A stretch of 64,000 bases of DNA from Paulinella micropora (Eukaryota > Cercozoa > Imbricatea > Euglyphida > Paulinellidae), in contig WBZZ01002713.1 of the NCBI GenBank assembly GCA_019918135.1, positions 41,001 to 105,000 of the forward strand. Direction: 5' to 3'. Both the position numbers and the translations under genes were made by a program. Within the stretch, counting starts at the first letter, position 1, and the number at the start of each line of letters is the position of its first letter. Positions 21,636 to 31,899 of this stretch are shown here, piece by piece. A model generated the notes under the pieces. It worked only from the letters and a program-made list of their open reading frames with translations. It was not told the origin of the DNA and did no database searches.

Positions 21636-22944
21636 ATGAGTCTGGCGAGGCTGCAGACGGTCTTGGCCTCGCAGCTTGGGTTGGAAGACGCGCAGGGTTT
21701 GCTGGTCCCGTTGGCGTCATGGCAGCAGTCCCAGAGTGCCGAGCGCGAACGGCTCGTCACGGTGCAGGAAGCGCTAGCGCTGGACAAAGACAAACGCCAA
21801 GGCAAACTGTACTGCCCGCAGTGCAACCAGGCGCTGGCCGTGAGAAGGCAATCACCGGTCAGGCGCGCGCACTTCTACCACCTGTCCGCGCCGGCAGCCG
21901 TGGCTGCCGGCGCAAGCCACGGCAAGGGTCTGCTCCATCTGCTGGCCAAGGCGTTCATCGAAGCCAAGCTGGCCGAAATCACGTTCCAGTGGTCCGAGTG
22001 CGCCTCGGCACATTGCCGGCAGCAGCGGTGCTTTACGGGCTGCACGGTGGTGCTAGAGCAGACGTTGGGCGCGAGCGATCGACTGTTGGGCCTGCCTCCC
22101 CACGAAGCCAAGTACAGGCCCGACGTGACAATCTTGGACCAGGACCAGAGAATTGTAGCCTTTGTCGAAATCTTCGTTAGCAGCCGCAAAGAGCAGCGGC
22201 ACTGGCAGGCCTACGCCAAGTTCCCGCAAACGATTGCGTTGGAGATAGACTTCAACGACACGATGACGCTGCTGCGCCAGCCCCGTGGCGGCTTCCTGCT
22301 GAAGGACACCAAGCTCCGCGCGCAAACGGGTCCCTGCGCCGTTTGTGTGGCGAAGGCCAGCGCGGAGCGGGAACGCCACCAAGCACGGTTGGCCCAGGAA
22401 GAAGAATGTCTCCGAGCCGCGTTGGCCGAGGAAGAGGCGCAGCGGCAAATCGAACTGGCGCAAGACTCTCCGAAGGCGGCGGACACTGTCGGTGCGGTAA
22501 CAGAGGAGGTCCGGGAACAAGAGGCGCTGACAATCGACGACGACTGGTGGGGCGATAGACTTTCGAGGCAGGTGCAATGTGCGGCGTGTACGGGCGCCAG
22601 CATCGTGGGGCGGGACGAGCTACAGATTTGCCGTCAGTGCCGCCACCGCCGGCTATATTTGTGCCCGAAGAAGCCAGAGTGCACAGCAAATGTTTGCTTT
22701 GATTGCGGGCTCAGCACGCGACCACACGTGTGCCTCTCAAGATGCGCAAATGGCTGCGTCAGGCAAGACGTTCCGCCCCGGCCCCAAAACCAAAAAAGGA
22801 AACCCCTTCCGACCACGCCAACTGCGCGGTGGTGTGGCCAAACGTTCGGGGAAAAAACGCGGCACGGTGCGCTACTACACAGCAGCAGCATCATCATCAT
22901 CATCATCATCACCCGCACCGGCCAAAAACTTCACCCTCAGCTGA
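21636..22944 (+). CDS. CoiA-like nuclease domain protein with cysteine-rich C-terminus
   Basis: From ATG 21636 the protein has a zinc-ribbon-like YCPxC followed by R-x-HFYHLS, an S-H-G-K-x-x-L-H helix start, then RPDVTILD and VAFVEIFVSS. This order (CPxC, HF-H, SxxH, RxDV, ExxxS) is that of the CoiA competence-protein family, a PD-(D/E)xK nuclease-like fold, with Asp of RPDV and Glu of FVEI as likely metal ligands. A Glu/Ala/Gln-rich coiled coil follows (about 22340-22470), then a Cys-rich region (about 22570-22750). Near 22755 the frame with the best ending shifts by one base to give a basic tail (FRPGPKTKKGNPF) stopping at 22942-22944. Otherwise the first frame reads into poly-T. CoiA-like proteins are best known from bacteria; the role here is unknown. 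Confidence 0.55.
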
Positions 22945-23142
22945 CTTTTTTTTTTTTTTTTTTTTTTTTTGGCACAGCCCCCCCCCCCTCTCCCCCTGAG
23001 CGCGCCAAGGAAAATGTTTTAATTTTTTTAATTTTGAGAAAATCTCTGCCAGTGCGGAAGAGAGGCTATCAATAAAAATCACTGCTTAAAACCTGTCCAG
23101 CGCCCTTTCCCTTTTTTTCTTTTTTTTCTTTTTTTTCTTATC

Positions 23143-23207
<65 letters not shown>

Positions 23208-23263
23208 ATCAGTGCAGCTGCCACAAGCCCCACTCCCCCTTCCCCCGCGCCAAAAAAAAAGGC
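22945..23263. other. Spacer with two long poly-T tracts
   Basis: T runs at 22948-22970 and 23144-23204 (about 61 T). An AATAAA lies near 23071. No gene seen. Confidence 0.7.
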
Positions 23264-23337
23264 AGCGCCCTACGGGTGTCGAACCCGTGACCAACTGTTT
23301 AAAAGACAATCACTCTGCCAGACTGAGTTAAGGGCGC
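23264..23337 (-). tRNA. tRNA-Lys (anticodon UUU)
   Basis: A 74-nt cloverleaf on the minus strand. The acceptor stem is GCGCCCT pairing with AGGGCGC. The D arm is ACTC...GAGT, the anticodon stem ATTGT/ACAGT with loop CTTTTAA (anticodon TTT), the variable loop 5 nt, and the T arm ACGGG-TTCGACA-CCCGT. The B box GGTTCGACACC fits the RNA polymerase III consensus. No intron and no encoded CCA. Confidence 0.92.
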
Positions 23338-23901
23338 CGTTGTGCTTAGGAATTAGTACTTAAAGAAAAATATAGACACCAATTAAGTCCGATTTTAATT
23401 TACTTAAAGACGTGTCTTTCTGTGGAAAGGTTCGCTAAAATCTATAGCCGACTTTGCCGGAAAAGTTGCGCGCCACGTTGTCACGTTGAGCCAAGGTTGT
23501 CACAAAAAAAGGAGAGAGAGAGAGAGAATACTTCTGAACCCCCGCCCCCCCCCTTCCAACAACGTATTTTTTGTTTTCTTTTGACAAGGGGGGGGGGGGG
23601 GGTGTGGACGCGCGCTCTTTGTTGCGCCCGGGGATAAAGGGGGGGGGGGCTATCTCTCTCTCTCCTTTCCCTCCCCCCCCCCCCCCCGGCGCGAGTGGAA
23701 GGGGTTTAGGGTTCTGTGCCCAGAACGCCCCCCCCCCCCCCCCCCCCCCCGCGCGGGTGGAAGGGTTCAGGGTTCTGTGCCCAGATCGCCCCCCCCCCCC
23801 CCTTCCGATAGTTGTTTGCTCCCTGGCCTTTCGTTTTTTTTTGGGCCGGTGCTCGTTCATTTTTTTGTTGTTGTCGGGATCTGCAAATCTAAGAAGATTC
23901 G
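23338..23901. other. Spacer with a short tandem duplication and G/C runs
   Basis: Two copies of a unit of about 60 bp (about 23691-23745 and 23752-23805) contain GGTTCTGTGCCCAGA, each followed by a C run of 14-20. Also a (GA)n run near 23513 and G runs near 23588 and 23639. No gene seen. Confidence 0.6.
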
Positions 23902-24676
23902 ATGTTGCTTTTGACCACCAGCGTCCTGCTGCTGCACTGTTGGCCTTCGTGGGGAATTTGCGACTGCACCGGGTGCACAGGCACAATTACGGTGAGCAAC
24001 CGTGCGTGGCTTCCCGCGCCCAGCGCGTGCTCCGGCGAGAATGAGGTTTTGGTGGTGAGTGAGCTGCGCGTTGCCTCGACGGACACCTCTACTTTCGACG
24101 TGACCAGCTGGGTGAATTCAAGCAAGCTGCAGTATTACGTGGATCTGAGCAGCACCGGCACCGACACGACGTGCTTCAACAAGGCGCCGGACCTGGACAT
24201 CGGCGTCACGGCCGAAATGCGCCCCGAGGTTACGTGCAAGAACCAAGTGCTTAGTTCTCCCTTGCAATTTGACCTCCAGTACGCCTGCCGCAAGCTAGAG
24301 GCCTGCCCGTGCCCCGCGTGCAATCACAACATGTCGGTGGCCGCGGGCGGTTTTCAAAAGCTCAGCCCTGACCTCAACTGCCCGGCTGGTATCGTCCTGG
24401 AGAAGCTGCAGGTTTGGTCACTCAATGCGGGCCGGGCGCTTTACCCCGACCAGTTCGTCGTGTACGTGCAAACAGATCCTGATCCCACAGGCGGACTTGT
24501 ATTTGCAAGGGCCATCCTGCCCCAACCCGAGCTCGTGCTTCTCTTACAACAATCTGGCTGGCGAGTACATCAACAGCTCCGATATATACTTGTTTTTCCA
24601 TTGCCAGAACGCGGAGCTTCCTTGCTCGCTGGAGTACGTGGGCCAGGCGCTGTCGCGACCCGCCCGCAGACAGTAG
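23902..24676 (+). CDS. Secreted cysteine-rich orphan, probable single frameshift
   Basis: ATG 23902 begins MLLLTTSVLLLHCWPSWG, a clear signal peptide, followed by a C-x-C-x2-C cluster. The ectodomain has about 15 Cys and several possible N-glycosylation sites. In the first frame the sequence becomes Pro/Ala-rich after about 24460. A one-base shift there gives a better ending with further paired Cys (FFHCQNAELPC) and TAG near 24676. No membrane anchor is seen. It is probably an extracellular or vacuolar protein. No family is recognised. Confidence 0.5.
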
Positions 24677-24880
24677 CGCTGCCGGGGGGTGGGGCCACAG
24701 TGCACACTGGCGCACTGTGGCCGGCCTGGCCATGGCTAGCCTGGCCATGCTAGTGTGAAAAAAAGGAACAAATTTGCCACTCTGAACTGCCTTTTACACA
24801 CAGCCTACGTATAAGGCACGGCTTTTTTTTTGGGAGGGGAGGGGAGAGGGCAGGATTTTTTTCTTTTTTTGAGTTTGTTT

Positions 24881-26278
24881 TTAAGTAAAAGAAATGTCTA
24901 CCTCGGGTCTTTGCTGCCGGAAGTCTTGTACCTCCGCCCGTGGGATCTGCCTTCTCATCAACCCAAGGAAGAGTTTGCGCAGTGGCCGACATTGCTGCAA
25001 CGCTGCAATTGAAGTGATGCCTTCACAGAGATGGAATTCAATTTGTCGCAGCGAGCGGCAGTGCTGCAGTCCGGCTACACTGTTGTTGTCTAGGCCTGCG
25101 CATTGATCGAGACTCGAATCCGCAAGAACAGGAAAAGCGCGTAGGACCGTAAGGTCCTGGACGGCGTTGCACTCCACCAGCCCAAGTTTGCTCAGCTTCG
25201 GGCAAGCCTGCAGCTCGGCCAGGTCCTGGCTGGTGAGACCGTCGCAATCACGCAGCCTGAGCTCTACTAAGGCCGGAAACTTTAACAAATGTCTGACGGA
25301 CCGGGGGGAACAGCGCGTGAGAGTAACCTTGAAGGTCTCGAGCCGGAGTGTGTACAGGTCGGGCAAGGTGATGCCCGTGATCCTGCTGCAGTCCAGTAAG
25401 TCCAAATGACGCAATGCTCTTATTTGCGCTAGGAGTTTAAACTCTGACTCTGGAAAACCGCAAAAGCTCAGGCGGTCGAGTTTGTTGAGCGTGGGGAAAG
25501 CCGCGCGAGCTCCCGAGGCAGTAAGATAATTTCTTTTGTGCAGGTTCAGCTCCTGAAGAAGTTGCAGATTCTGGAGGCCCTGGCTTGTGATTTGCCGACA
25601 ATTTTCTAAGTCCAAGGCTTTTAGGCGCGTCAACACCTGCAGCGCCGAGTCCGTAATGTTGACGCACTCCGCCAAACCCAGGCGTTCCAGCCCCGTGACT
25701 TTGGGCAGTACTGCCTGAAGGTCTGGGTCAGTGATCTCACTTTTTTCGAGGCGCAGCACAGCCAGCGAGCTTGCGCTCTGCAGCAGCTGCTGCAGACAGG
25801 CACCCGTGTGCTTGTTTTGGATGAGGTCCAGGCTGTGAATAGCAGAGAAGGCCCGCAGAATCTTGGGCGACATTGAGCCCTTAAGTGTCAACTCTTTTAC
25901 TTTCAGGCCCGTGACCAGCGGCACTAGTTTCTTTTGGCCGGCTTCCGAAAGACCTGAGACGGTCAGTCTGGCTAGCGGCGTGCGAAAGGTCTGGCAAACC
26001 GGGACCAACAGCGATAAGATTTGGTGGTGCAATTCGAATTCTAGCTTGAGCTCGCGCTCAAAGTGTGCCCAAAATTCAGCCGCCGTGACAACCGTCTTAA
26101 AATGCTTGCACACCAAGCTCCAGGTAGTGGCTTCCTCGGCACCTGCCAGGTCCCTGACAACTGTCCAGATATCCCAAGGCAAAGGAAACAGCCACTGAGA
26201 TCGATTGTCTGGCACGGTGTCTGTGTGCCCAGCAGTCTTCTGGCGTTTGGCGGGTTGCGAGTGTTCCGGAAAGGACAT
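24881..26278 (-). CDS. F-box protein with leucine-rich repeats (FBXL/AMN1 type)
   Basis: A complete 465-residue gene from ATG 26278. Residues about 27-75 are an F-box (FPLPWDIWTVV ... SLVCKHFKTVV ... FWAHF). The rest is about 10-12 leucine-rich repeats of the cysteine-containing type, for example LERLGLAECVNITDSALQVL and LKALDLENCRQITSQGLQ. Such proteins are substrate receptors of SCF (Skp1-cullin-F-box) ubiquitin ligases: the F-box binds Skp1 and the repeats bind the target. The frame is unbroken, which contrasts with most neighbours. The target cannot be inferred. A short poly-T tract lies 5' of the start. Confidence 0.85.
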   Translation of the reverse strand: MSFPEHSQPAKRQKTAGHTDTVPDNRSQWLFPLPWDIWTVVRDLAGAEEATTWSLVCKHFKTVVTAAEFWAHFERELKLEFELHHQILSLLVPVCQTFRTPLARLTVSGLSEAGQKKLVPLVTGLKVKELTLKGSMSPKILRAFSAIHSLDLIQNKHTGACLQQLLQSASSLAVLRLEKSEITDPDLQAVLPKVTGLERLGLAECVNITDSALQVLTRLKALDLENCRQITSQGLQNLQLLQELNLHKRNYLTASGARAAFPTLNKLDRLSFCGFPESEFKLLAQIRALRHLDLLDCSRITGITLPDLYTLRLETFKVTLTRCSPRSVRHLLKFPALVELRLRDCDGLTSQDLAELQACPKLSKLGLVECNAVQDLTVLRAFPVLADSSLDQCAGLDNNSVAGLQHCRSLRQIEFHLCEGITSIAALQQCRPLRKLFLGLMRRQIPRAEVQDFRQQRPEVDISFT

Positions 26279-26550
26279 AGCTTTTTTTTTATTGCTTCTG
26301 TGTGTTTTTTTTTTTTTTTTTTTTTTGTTGTTGTTGTTGTTTTTTTTTTTAAATTTTTTATTTATTTATTTATTTTTAACTTTTTTTGTCTTGTGCGTAC
26401 TCCCTCTCCTCCTACCCGCCACTCCCCCCCCCTTCCCCCCTCTCTCTCCTCCTCCCTGCCCCCCCCCCCTCTCTCTCTCTGCCTTTCGCTTTCTCTCTCT
26501 CTCTCCTCCCCTTGCATCCCCCCCCCCCTGTCATTCCCCCCTCCCCCCCG
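26279..26550. other. Poly-T and C/T-rich spacer next to the retroelement end
   Basis: T runs at 26281-26290 and 26307-26326, TTTA repeats near 26358, then C/CT-rich sequence to the start of the DIRS-type repeat. No gene. Confidence 0.65.
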
Positions 26551-26810
26551 TTAAAATCTACTTGAATCCTTTGTTACATTTTCTTACTGAGAACAGATGA
26601 CAAAGAAACGGAGCTTTAATGGAAGCTTAGACGATCCGATCTCGTCGGAATCAAGTGGGGAAAGAAAAAAGGTCTAGGCTTCAAGTGCTCTTTCAAGCTC
26701 GCTCATCTTACAACAAGGAAAACGGAATACTGCGGCCGGATCCGTCCAAGAACTTGAACGGCCGGTCACACTGACAAAGAGCGAGTATGAAACTAACTCA
26801 GACTAACCCC
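26551..26810. repeat. Split direct repeat A, outer copy
   Basis: Begins TTAAAATCTACTTGAATCC and ends GACTAACCCC. Nearly identical to 27250-27510, with a one-base indel and a few substitutions. Confidence 0.9.
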
Positions 26811-27059
26811 GGACTCAAACTTAAAAAAATGGGAGGAGGGGGGGAATGAGGACGGAAGAACGGGCGGAGGGGAAAGGCGGGAGGCTAGACCGGGGGGCCG
26901 GTCCTCAAACACAGCAAACTACAGACAGGCACAAACTTAACGCAGAACGAACAAACGGAGACTGCGACCACGACGTGCCAGGACCGGGCTTCAAACTAAG
27001 AACACAACACTGAAACAAAACGGGTGTGGGTGGGTGGGTATTTTCCGAATTGGGAAAGA

Positions 27060-27249
27060 GCTTTGCTCTTTCCCAACTTCGGAAAACTGAGCAGACAACA
27101 GAAAAACATAGCCGGAACAAACCAACCGCGCCAGCTTCGCTGGCGCGCCCGGCCTTACTACCAAAAGAGAAACGGTCAAATAAAAAGTAACGGTCTCAAA
27201 TACATTTTAACGTCGGTTAACTCCGGCCGGCGGCCGGAGCAAACCATAA
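27060..27249. repeat. Split direct repeat B, inner copy, with adjacent hairpin
   Basis: Matches 33615-33798, including CATAGCCGGAACAAACCAAC. Its outer end forms an inverted repeat TTTTCCGAA-TTGGGAAAGAGC / GCTCTTTCCCAA-TTCGGAAAA around 27040-27086. It contains a second short palindrome, GCCAGC-TTC-GCTGGC. Confidence 0.88.
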
Positions 27250-27510
27250 TTAAAATCTACTTGAATCCTTTGTTACATTTTCTTACTGAGAACAGATGAC
27301 AAAGAAACGGAGCTTTAATGGAAGCTTGGACGATCCGATCTCGTCGGAATCAAGTGGGGAAAGAAAAAAGGTCTAGGCTTCAAGTGCTCTTTCAAGCTCG
27401 ATCATCTTACAACAAGGAAAACGGAATACTGCGGCCGGATCCGTCCAAGAACTTGAACGGCCCGGTCACACTGACAAAGAGCGAGTATGAAACTAACTCA
27501 GACTAACCCC
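27250..27510. repeat. Split direct repeat A, inner copy
   Basis: Directly abuts repeat B on its left and the recombinase stop codon region on its right. See 26551-26810. Confidence 0.9.
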
Positions 27511-27525
27511 CACCCGAGCCTGAGC

Positions 27526-28761
27526 CTAGATTTTTTCTGAACCCCCCATCGCTTTCTGTTCTGTAATGAGTTCCATCATGCTGGCGCTCACGTAGAGTCT
27601 GAAGCAGCTGGACGACCACCTGCCCGCTCGCATGATAGCAGTGTCGGAGGCACCGCAGGCGAAGAGACGAGCAGCACCCCCACGGCGTAGCGAAATTCCG
27701 TTGAAACGGGCGGCCGTTGGAACACGGGCCTTCTTCAGGAGGATGCGCATGGTGTCGACAAAAACCGAGCGGTTGATTGGGGAATTATCAGCTAGGCGGA
27801 AGAAAGGTTGTAGACCGGCTGACGGAAGCTTGAAACAGTCACGGCTGTCGCAGTAAAGCTTCTTCCACTCATGTGGGCAGACCAGCGGGTTGTCTTGCTC
27901 TCCGAGTCCCACGTCACAGCCACGTCGGAAGGGATCCTGCTTAGCGCCGTCAAGCCGAACCATGATAAGAGTGAGGCCGTCGGCGAAGACAGTCCTTACA
28001 CAATAATTTACAAGGAAACGACAGGTAGCAAGGGAGCCGGAGGCTACCAGCTCGCCAACCCGGAACAGACCAAAAAAGCCCCAGACCGCCACGGTTACCA
28101 CGGTTATCCACAGCTGGCGCTCAGACTTGGGGATGGTCCTGTTGGACCGCTGACCGAAGACGAAGGAAGCGACGGCGAGCAGCATCCAAAACTCAAAGGT
28201 TAAACGATTGTCCAACTTCGTGCGCTTACTGCGCTTGATTCCTTTCCATGCCATCTCAACATAGTGGTTGTCGGTTGGGTCGTCCATTGCCAAACGGAGG
28301 CAGAAATCTCAGATGGCGTACATATATACTTTGACGGTTGAAACAGCGAAGAAACGGGATAGCCAAACAAGGAAGAGTACGATGAATACTGGGTCCGGCC
28401 TGCACCACTGGAGCTTCCAACGTTCCGTAGCGTAGGACTCCCTGAACTCTTGAAGTTTGTGAATGGCCGATCCATACGTTGCACTGGTTCCAGCTGAAAG
28501 CGATTGGGCCATTAGTTCGACCGCAGAGTCGACGAGCCAAGGGACTTCTGTAGCGGCCGCAGACGCGTTGAAGAAAGCGCGGACGGGTTCATCCCTTGCC
28601 ATAAGTCTTGCGCTCGGTCTACCTGCGCACGGGCCAGGCAGTCCACAATGGCGATGCGTTGTCGCGGAACGTGAGAGGCCGTCAACACAACCCTTGCCTG
28701 GACTAACTTCGTGGCCCACATCTCTAAAAGTTTCTGAACGTGCGGCTGTGCCGAGTAACAC
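27526..28761 (-). pseudogene. Tyrosine recombinase of the DIRS-type element, one nonsense codon
   Basis: The frame runs from about 28761 to 27526 with one TGA (28311-28309), likely CGA originally, because the surrounding sequence (VKVYMYAI...DFCLRLAMDD) is continuous. The N-terminal part is a helical core-binding domain. The catalytic part shows the first Arg in LFRVGEL, the second in SLRRGG (the usual His of HxxR is Ile), GRW, and the nucleophile Tyr in FRLYVS. It overlaps the RT frame by about 250 bp in another phase, as is usual in this order. Confidence 0.82.
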
Positions 28762-30460
28762 GACTTAATAAAGCCCGCCGCCGCCTTACAGTCCGTTACG
28801 ACATGGACCTTACGCAAGCCAAGGACTGTGGTCACTCTCAACGCCGCAGAAAAGGCACAGTGAACTTCACGCTGGGGGGAGGAGGGTATGTTCTTGTTTG
28901 ACCTCAGCAGGACTAACTCCTGATCTGTCCAACTTTCTGAGATGTATAACCCCCTGGACCGATCCGGGGCCGCGATGAGCGCCCCCTTTCCCCCCACCTG
29001 CGTCTCTCCTACCAGTGAGAGGTTCGCATCGGTCCAAACAGTACACTTCCCACTATCTCCTACCCACACCATCTTCTCATTGTCAAAGTGTCCGACTCGT
29101 AGAAAGTCCGAAATGGGCAGACGACAATTGGCTTCCACCAGCACTCCACGGGCCCACCTTGCCGCCGCTGACGTCCGAGCGCACACGCGTGATGTCTTGG
29201 CATCGGTCCTGACATAACTGTTGTACTGTTGGCGCAGCTGGCCCACTGCAGGACGTGCATAGAACAACATTTGAGAAACGTAGGAGAGCAAGCCGAGGAG
29301 CCTCTCGAGCGTCTTCAGCTTGAACAGAGAGTTGGTGGCGAGGCGGAGTAAACCGGAAAGCACGATGTCTCTCTTGTCGTTTGGTAACTCTACGTACCAA
29401 TGCCCTACCCTGGTATCCTTGTACCACCCCAACGCGCGGAAGGTTTGGCTCGCTTCTTCTTTGTGCCAGGGGATGCCGAAACGCTTCGATAGGGCCTTGA
29501 ATTTCTTGAGCAGTGCAAAAGCTCGTTCCCAGTTCTTGGCAATAATGTCAGAGTTGTCAACGAAGAGTTTCATCGGGACTTTCCGGAAAAGAAAAATGAC
29601 CTCTAAGGCCCAAGAGAATCTATTCCATTGATCCGCAGCTGGTGTACCACCGAAACCCGGGCAGACTTGAACAAAGTACTCGATGATGCCAGTCTCCGGA
29701 TGCTTGGCTTCCACTATGTTATGCCAAAATACCGAAGGGTCCAGCGGGGTTTGCCTGTAGGCGTCCTTGATGTCGGCAATGAGTGCTACGCAACCCGGTC
29801 CCGCCTCGACTATCCTAGCCATCTGTCCGTCGTGTGAATAATAATCGACCCCATCGTCAGTTCGGGGGCAAAGCTGATTAAAGGAAAGAAGACAAGGGTA
29901 CGAAAGGTCATTGATGAGCCTCTTCTTGCCGTTCTCTGGACGCCATTTGTCTTTGGGGATTGCGTACTGCCTCGAAACAATCGCTTGGTTCTTTTCCTCA
30001 TCATTGGGGAAAGGAGGTCTGGTGAACGGTCCCACCATGTATCCTTTCTCTACGCAGCTCAAGACTTCTTCCTAAAGCTTCCGGTTATCTTCGGGTAACA
30101 ATCTATCTACAATGGAATAGTCGCGGAGGAACTCTCCCGTGCCCCTGTAGAAAGTCTGGGTGCCAGTGAGGAAACCTTTCAGCCACGTTACTTCATCGAG
30201 AGGCAAGCATTGACTTGCATCATCAAGGATCTCCTTCACGTTGAAGACTTTGTTATAGGGTTTGATCTTCCCCTTGCATGGAGGAAGTACTAGCCTCTCA
30301 CCTGGCATGAACCTGGGCTCGTTCTCTTCCAAACCCAAAAAGCATACCAAGCGACCCCTCCCCCTCTCGAAGCGAAAGTCAATGAGAGCTATTCCTCCTA
30401 GGCGACGACTTGGGTTCGAAGTCCTCTCGAACCACACGTGCGTAGTCCAAGGTTCGAAGC
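28512..30460 (-). pseudogene. Reverse transcriptase-RNase H of the DIRS-type element, one nonsense codon
   Basis: RT motifs in order are KKRLINDLSYP, DIKDAYRQTPLD (first catalytic Asp), QVCPGFGGTPAADQWNRF and LFVDNSDII at the xxDD position, where the second Asp is Asn. RNase H follows with VWTDANLSLVG, an REVHCAFSA Glu and VVTDCKAAAGFI. A TAG at 30074-30072 splits the frame between DNRKL and EEVLSCVEKG; CAG is the likely ancestor. Upstream the same frame stays open into the GAA-rich tract. The Asn in the active site may be lineage-specific or a loss-of-function change. Confidence 0.85.
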
Positions 30461-30939
30461 ACTGGGACTCCAACTTGCCTTCGTAGCCCACGAGCGCAAC
30501 CACGTGCGCAGAGCGTAATCTGAGGCGGTGCTGAGCGAACCCAAGCACCCATCTCTTCTTCCGCCTCCCGTCTGGCCACTTCCCAAACCCACCTGGGCAA
30601 AGGGACAAAGTCGGCCTGAGACTCGGACGAAGGGTGAAGACTGACGAAAGGAGAGAGAAGAAGAAAGAGGAGAGGAAGAAGAAGAAAGGAAAGATACACC
30701 AGCTTGAGTGGCCTGCCATCTCGCTGATTACATTCGAAAACAAAGGGAACAGACGAATTCGAAGTGGAAGGAGCAGAAGTAGAAGGAGGAGTGCCAACAG
30801 TATACGACAAAGGCGAAGTAACAACAGCAGAAGACGGAGTAATGGTAGCAACAGGAACAATAGTAGAAGAAGGAGTGAAAGTAGAAGGAAGAGCATTAAT
30901 AACAACCGACAGTGCAACAGTAGGTGAAGACGGATAACC

Positions 30940-31154
30940 ACCTGACTGTACAACAACAGACGAAGAAGAAGAAGAAGAAGAAGAAGAAGAAGAAGAAGAA
31001 GAAGAAGAAGAAAGAGAGGAAGAGGAAGAACAAGATGAAGAAGAAGAAGGAGAAAAAGAAGAAGAAGGAGAAAAAGAAGAAGAAGGAGAAAAAGAAGAAG
31101 AAGAAGAAGAAGAAGAATAGGAAGAAGAATAAGAAGAAGCAAAAGACGAAGCAA

Positions 31155-31185
<31 letters not shown>

Positions 31186-31412
31186 CGAAGAAGAAAAGGA
31201 AGAAGGAAAAGAAAAGAAAGGAGAAGAAGACGAAGAAGACGAAAGAGAAGAAGAAGAAGAAGAAGAAGAAGAAGAAGAAGAAGAAGAAGAGGGAGAAGAA
31301 GAAGAAGAAGAAGAAGAAGAAGAAGAAGAAGAAGAAGAAGCAGTAGTAGTAGAAGAGGTAGTAGAAGTAGTAGCAGTAGTAGTAATAGTAGTAGTAGTAG
31401 TAGTAGTAGTAG
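30940..31412. repeat. (GAA)n / (GTA)n trinucleotide expansion inside the element
   Basis: Over 400 bp of interrupted GAA triplets followed by GTA/GCA triplets. On the minus strand this keeps two reading frames open, as poly-Leu and poly-Ser. It lies between the gag-like and RT regions. The long poly-Leu and poly-Ser frames are a by-product of the repeat. Confidence 0.9.
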
Positions 31413-31899
31413 TAGCAGCAGCTGACAAGGGAAAAGGAAAAACCACAGTGGAGATAGAACTAACAGGTGAGGGTAGAAGAGGAGAAGAATGAGCTGGAAA
31501 GACAATAGACAGAGGGGAAGAGAGAAGAGGAACCCTCCGTACTTCGGAGCTGACAAACATGCTAGGTAGGCCACTCTTACGTGGTGACATAGTGGCACTA
31601 CCGTCCACTCGTTGTGAAGAATGACCGCAAGTGGCGGAAAACCGGAAAAAAGAGAAGCTCTGGTGAGGGGTGGCACCAGTAACAACAAAGATGTGGAAGC
31701 CCCCCCAGTCAGATAGTGCGGTGAACGGTGTTCGTTGATGCGTCGAAGCGTGCTGGACGATGTTTTGTCATTTTGCTGGACTTCAGCTGGGCGTGCGACA
31801 CTCCCACCAGAGTCCCACGACGCCCCCCACTCCACACGGCGTTCACAGTTGGTAAAGTCGAATCCACCCTGAGGGTCGAAGGCACTTCCGATCCCAAGC

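Noticed and set aside
22895-22912. Poly-His or poly-Ile tail of the CoiA-like protein
   Set aside because: The (CAT)n run gives His, Ile or Ser depending on phase. The Ser phase ends in a stop before the poly-T tract and is the more natural end.
30379-31835. Long minus-strand poly-Ser and poly-Leu proteins
   Set aside because: They are produced by the GAA/GTA triplet tract, which leaves several frames open. Only the part near the RT has coding character.
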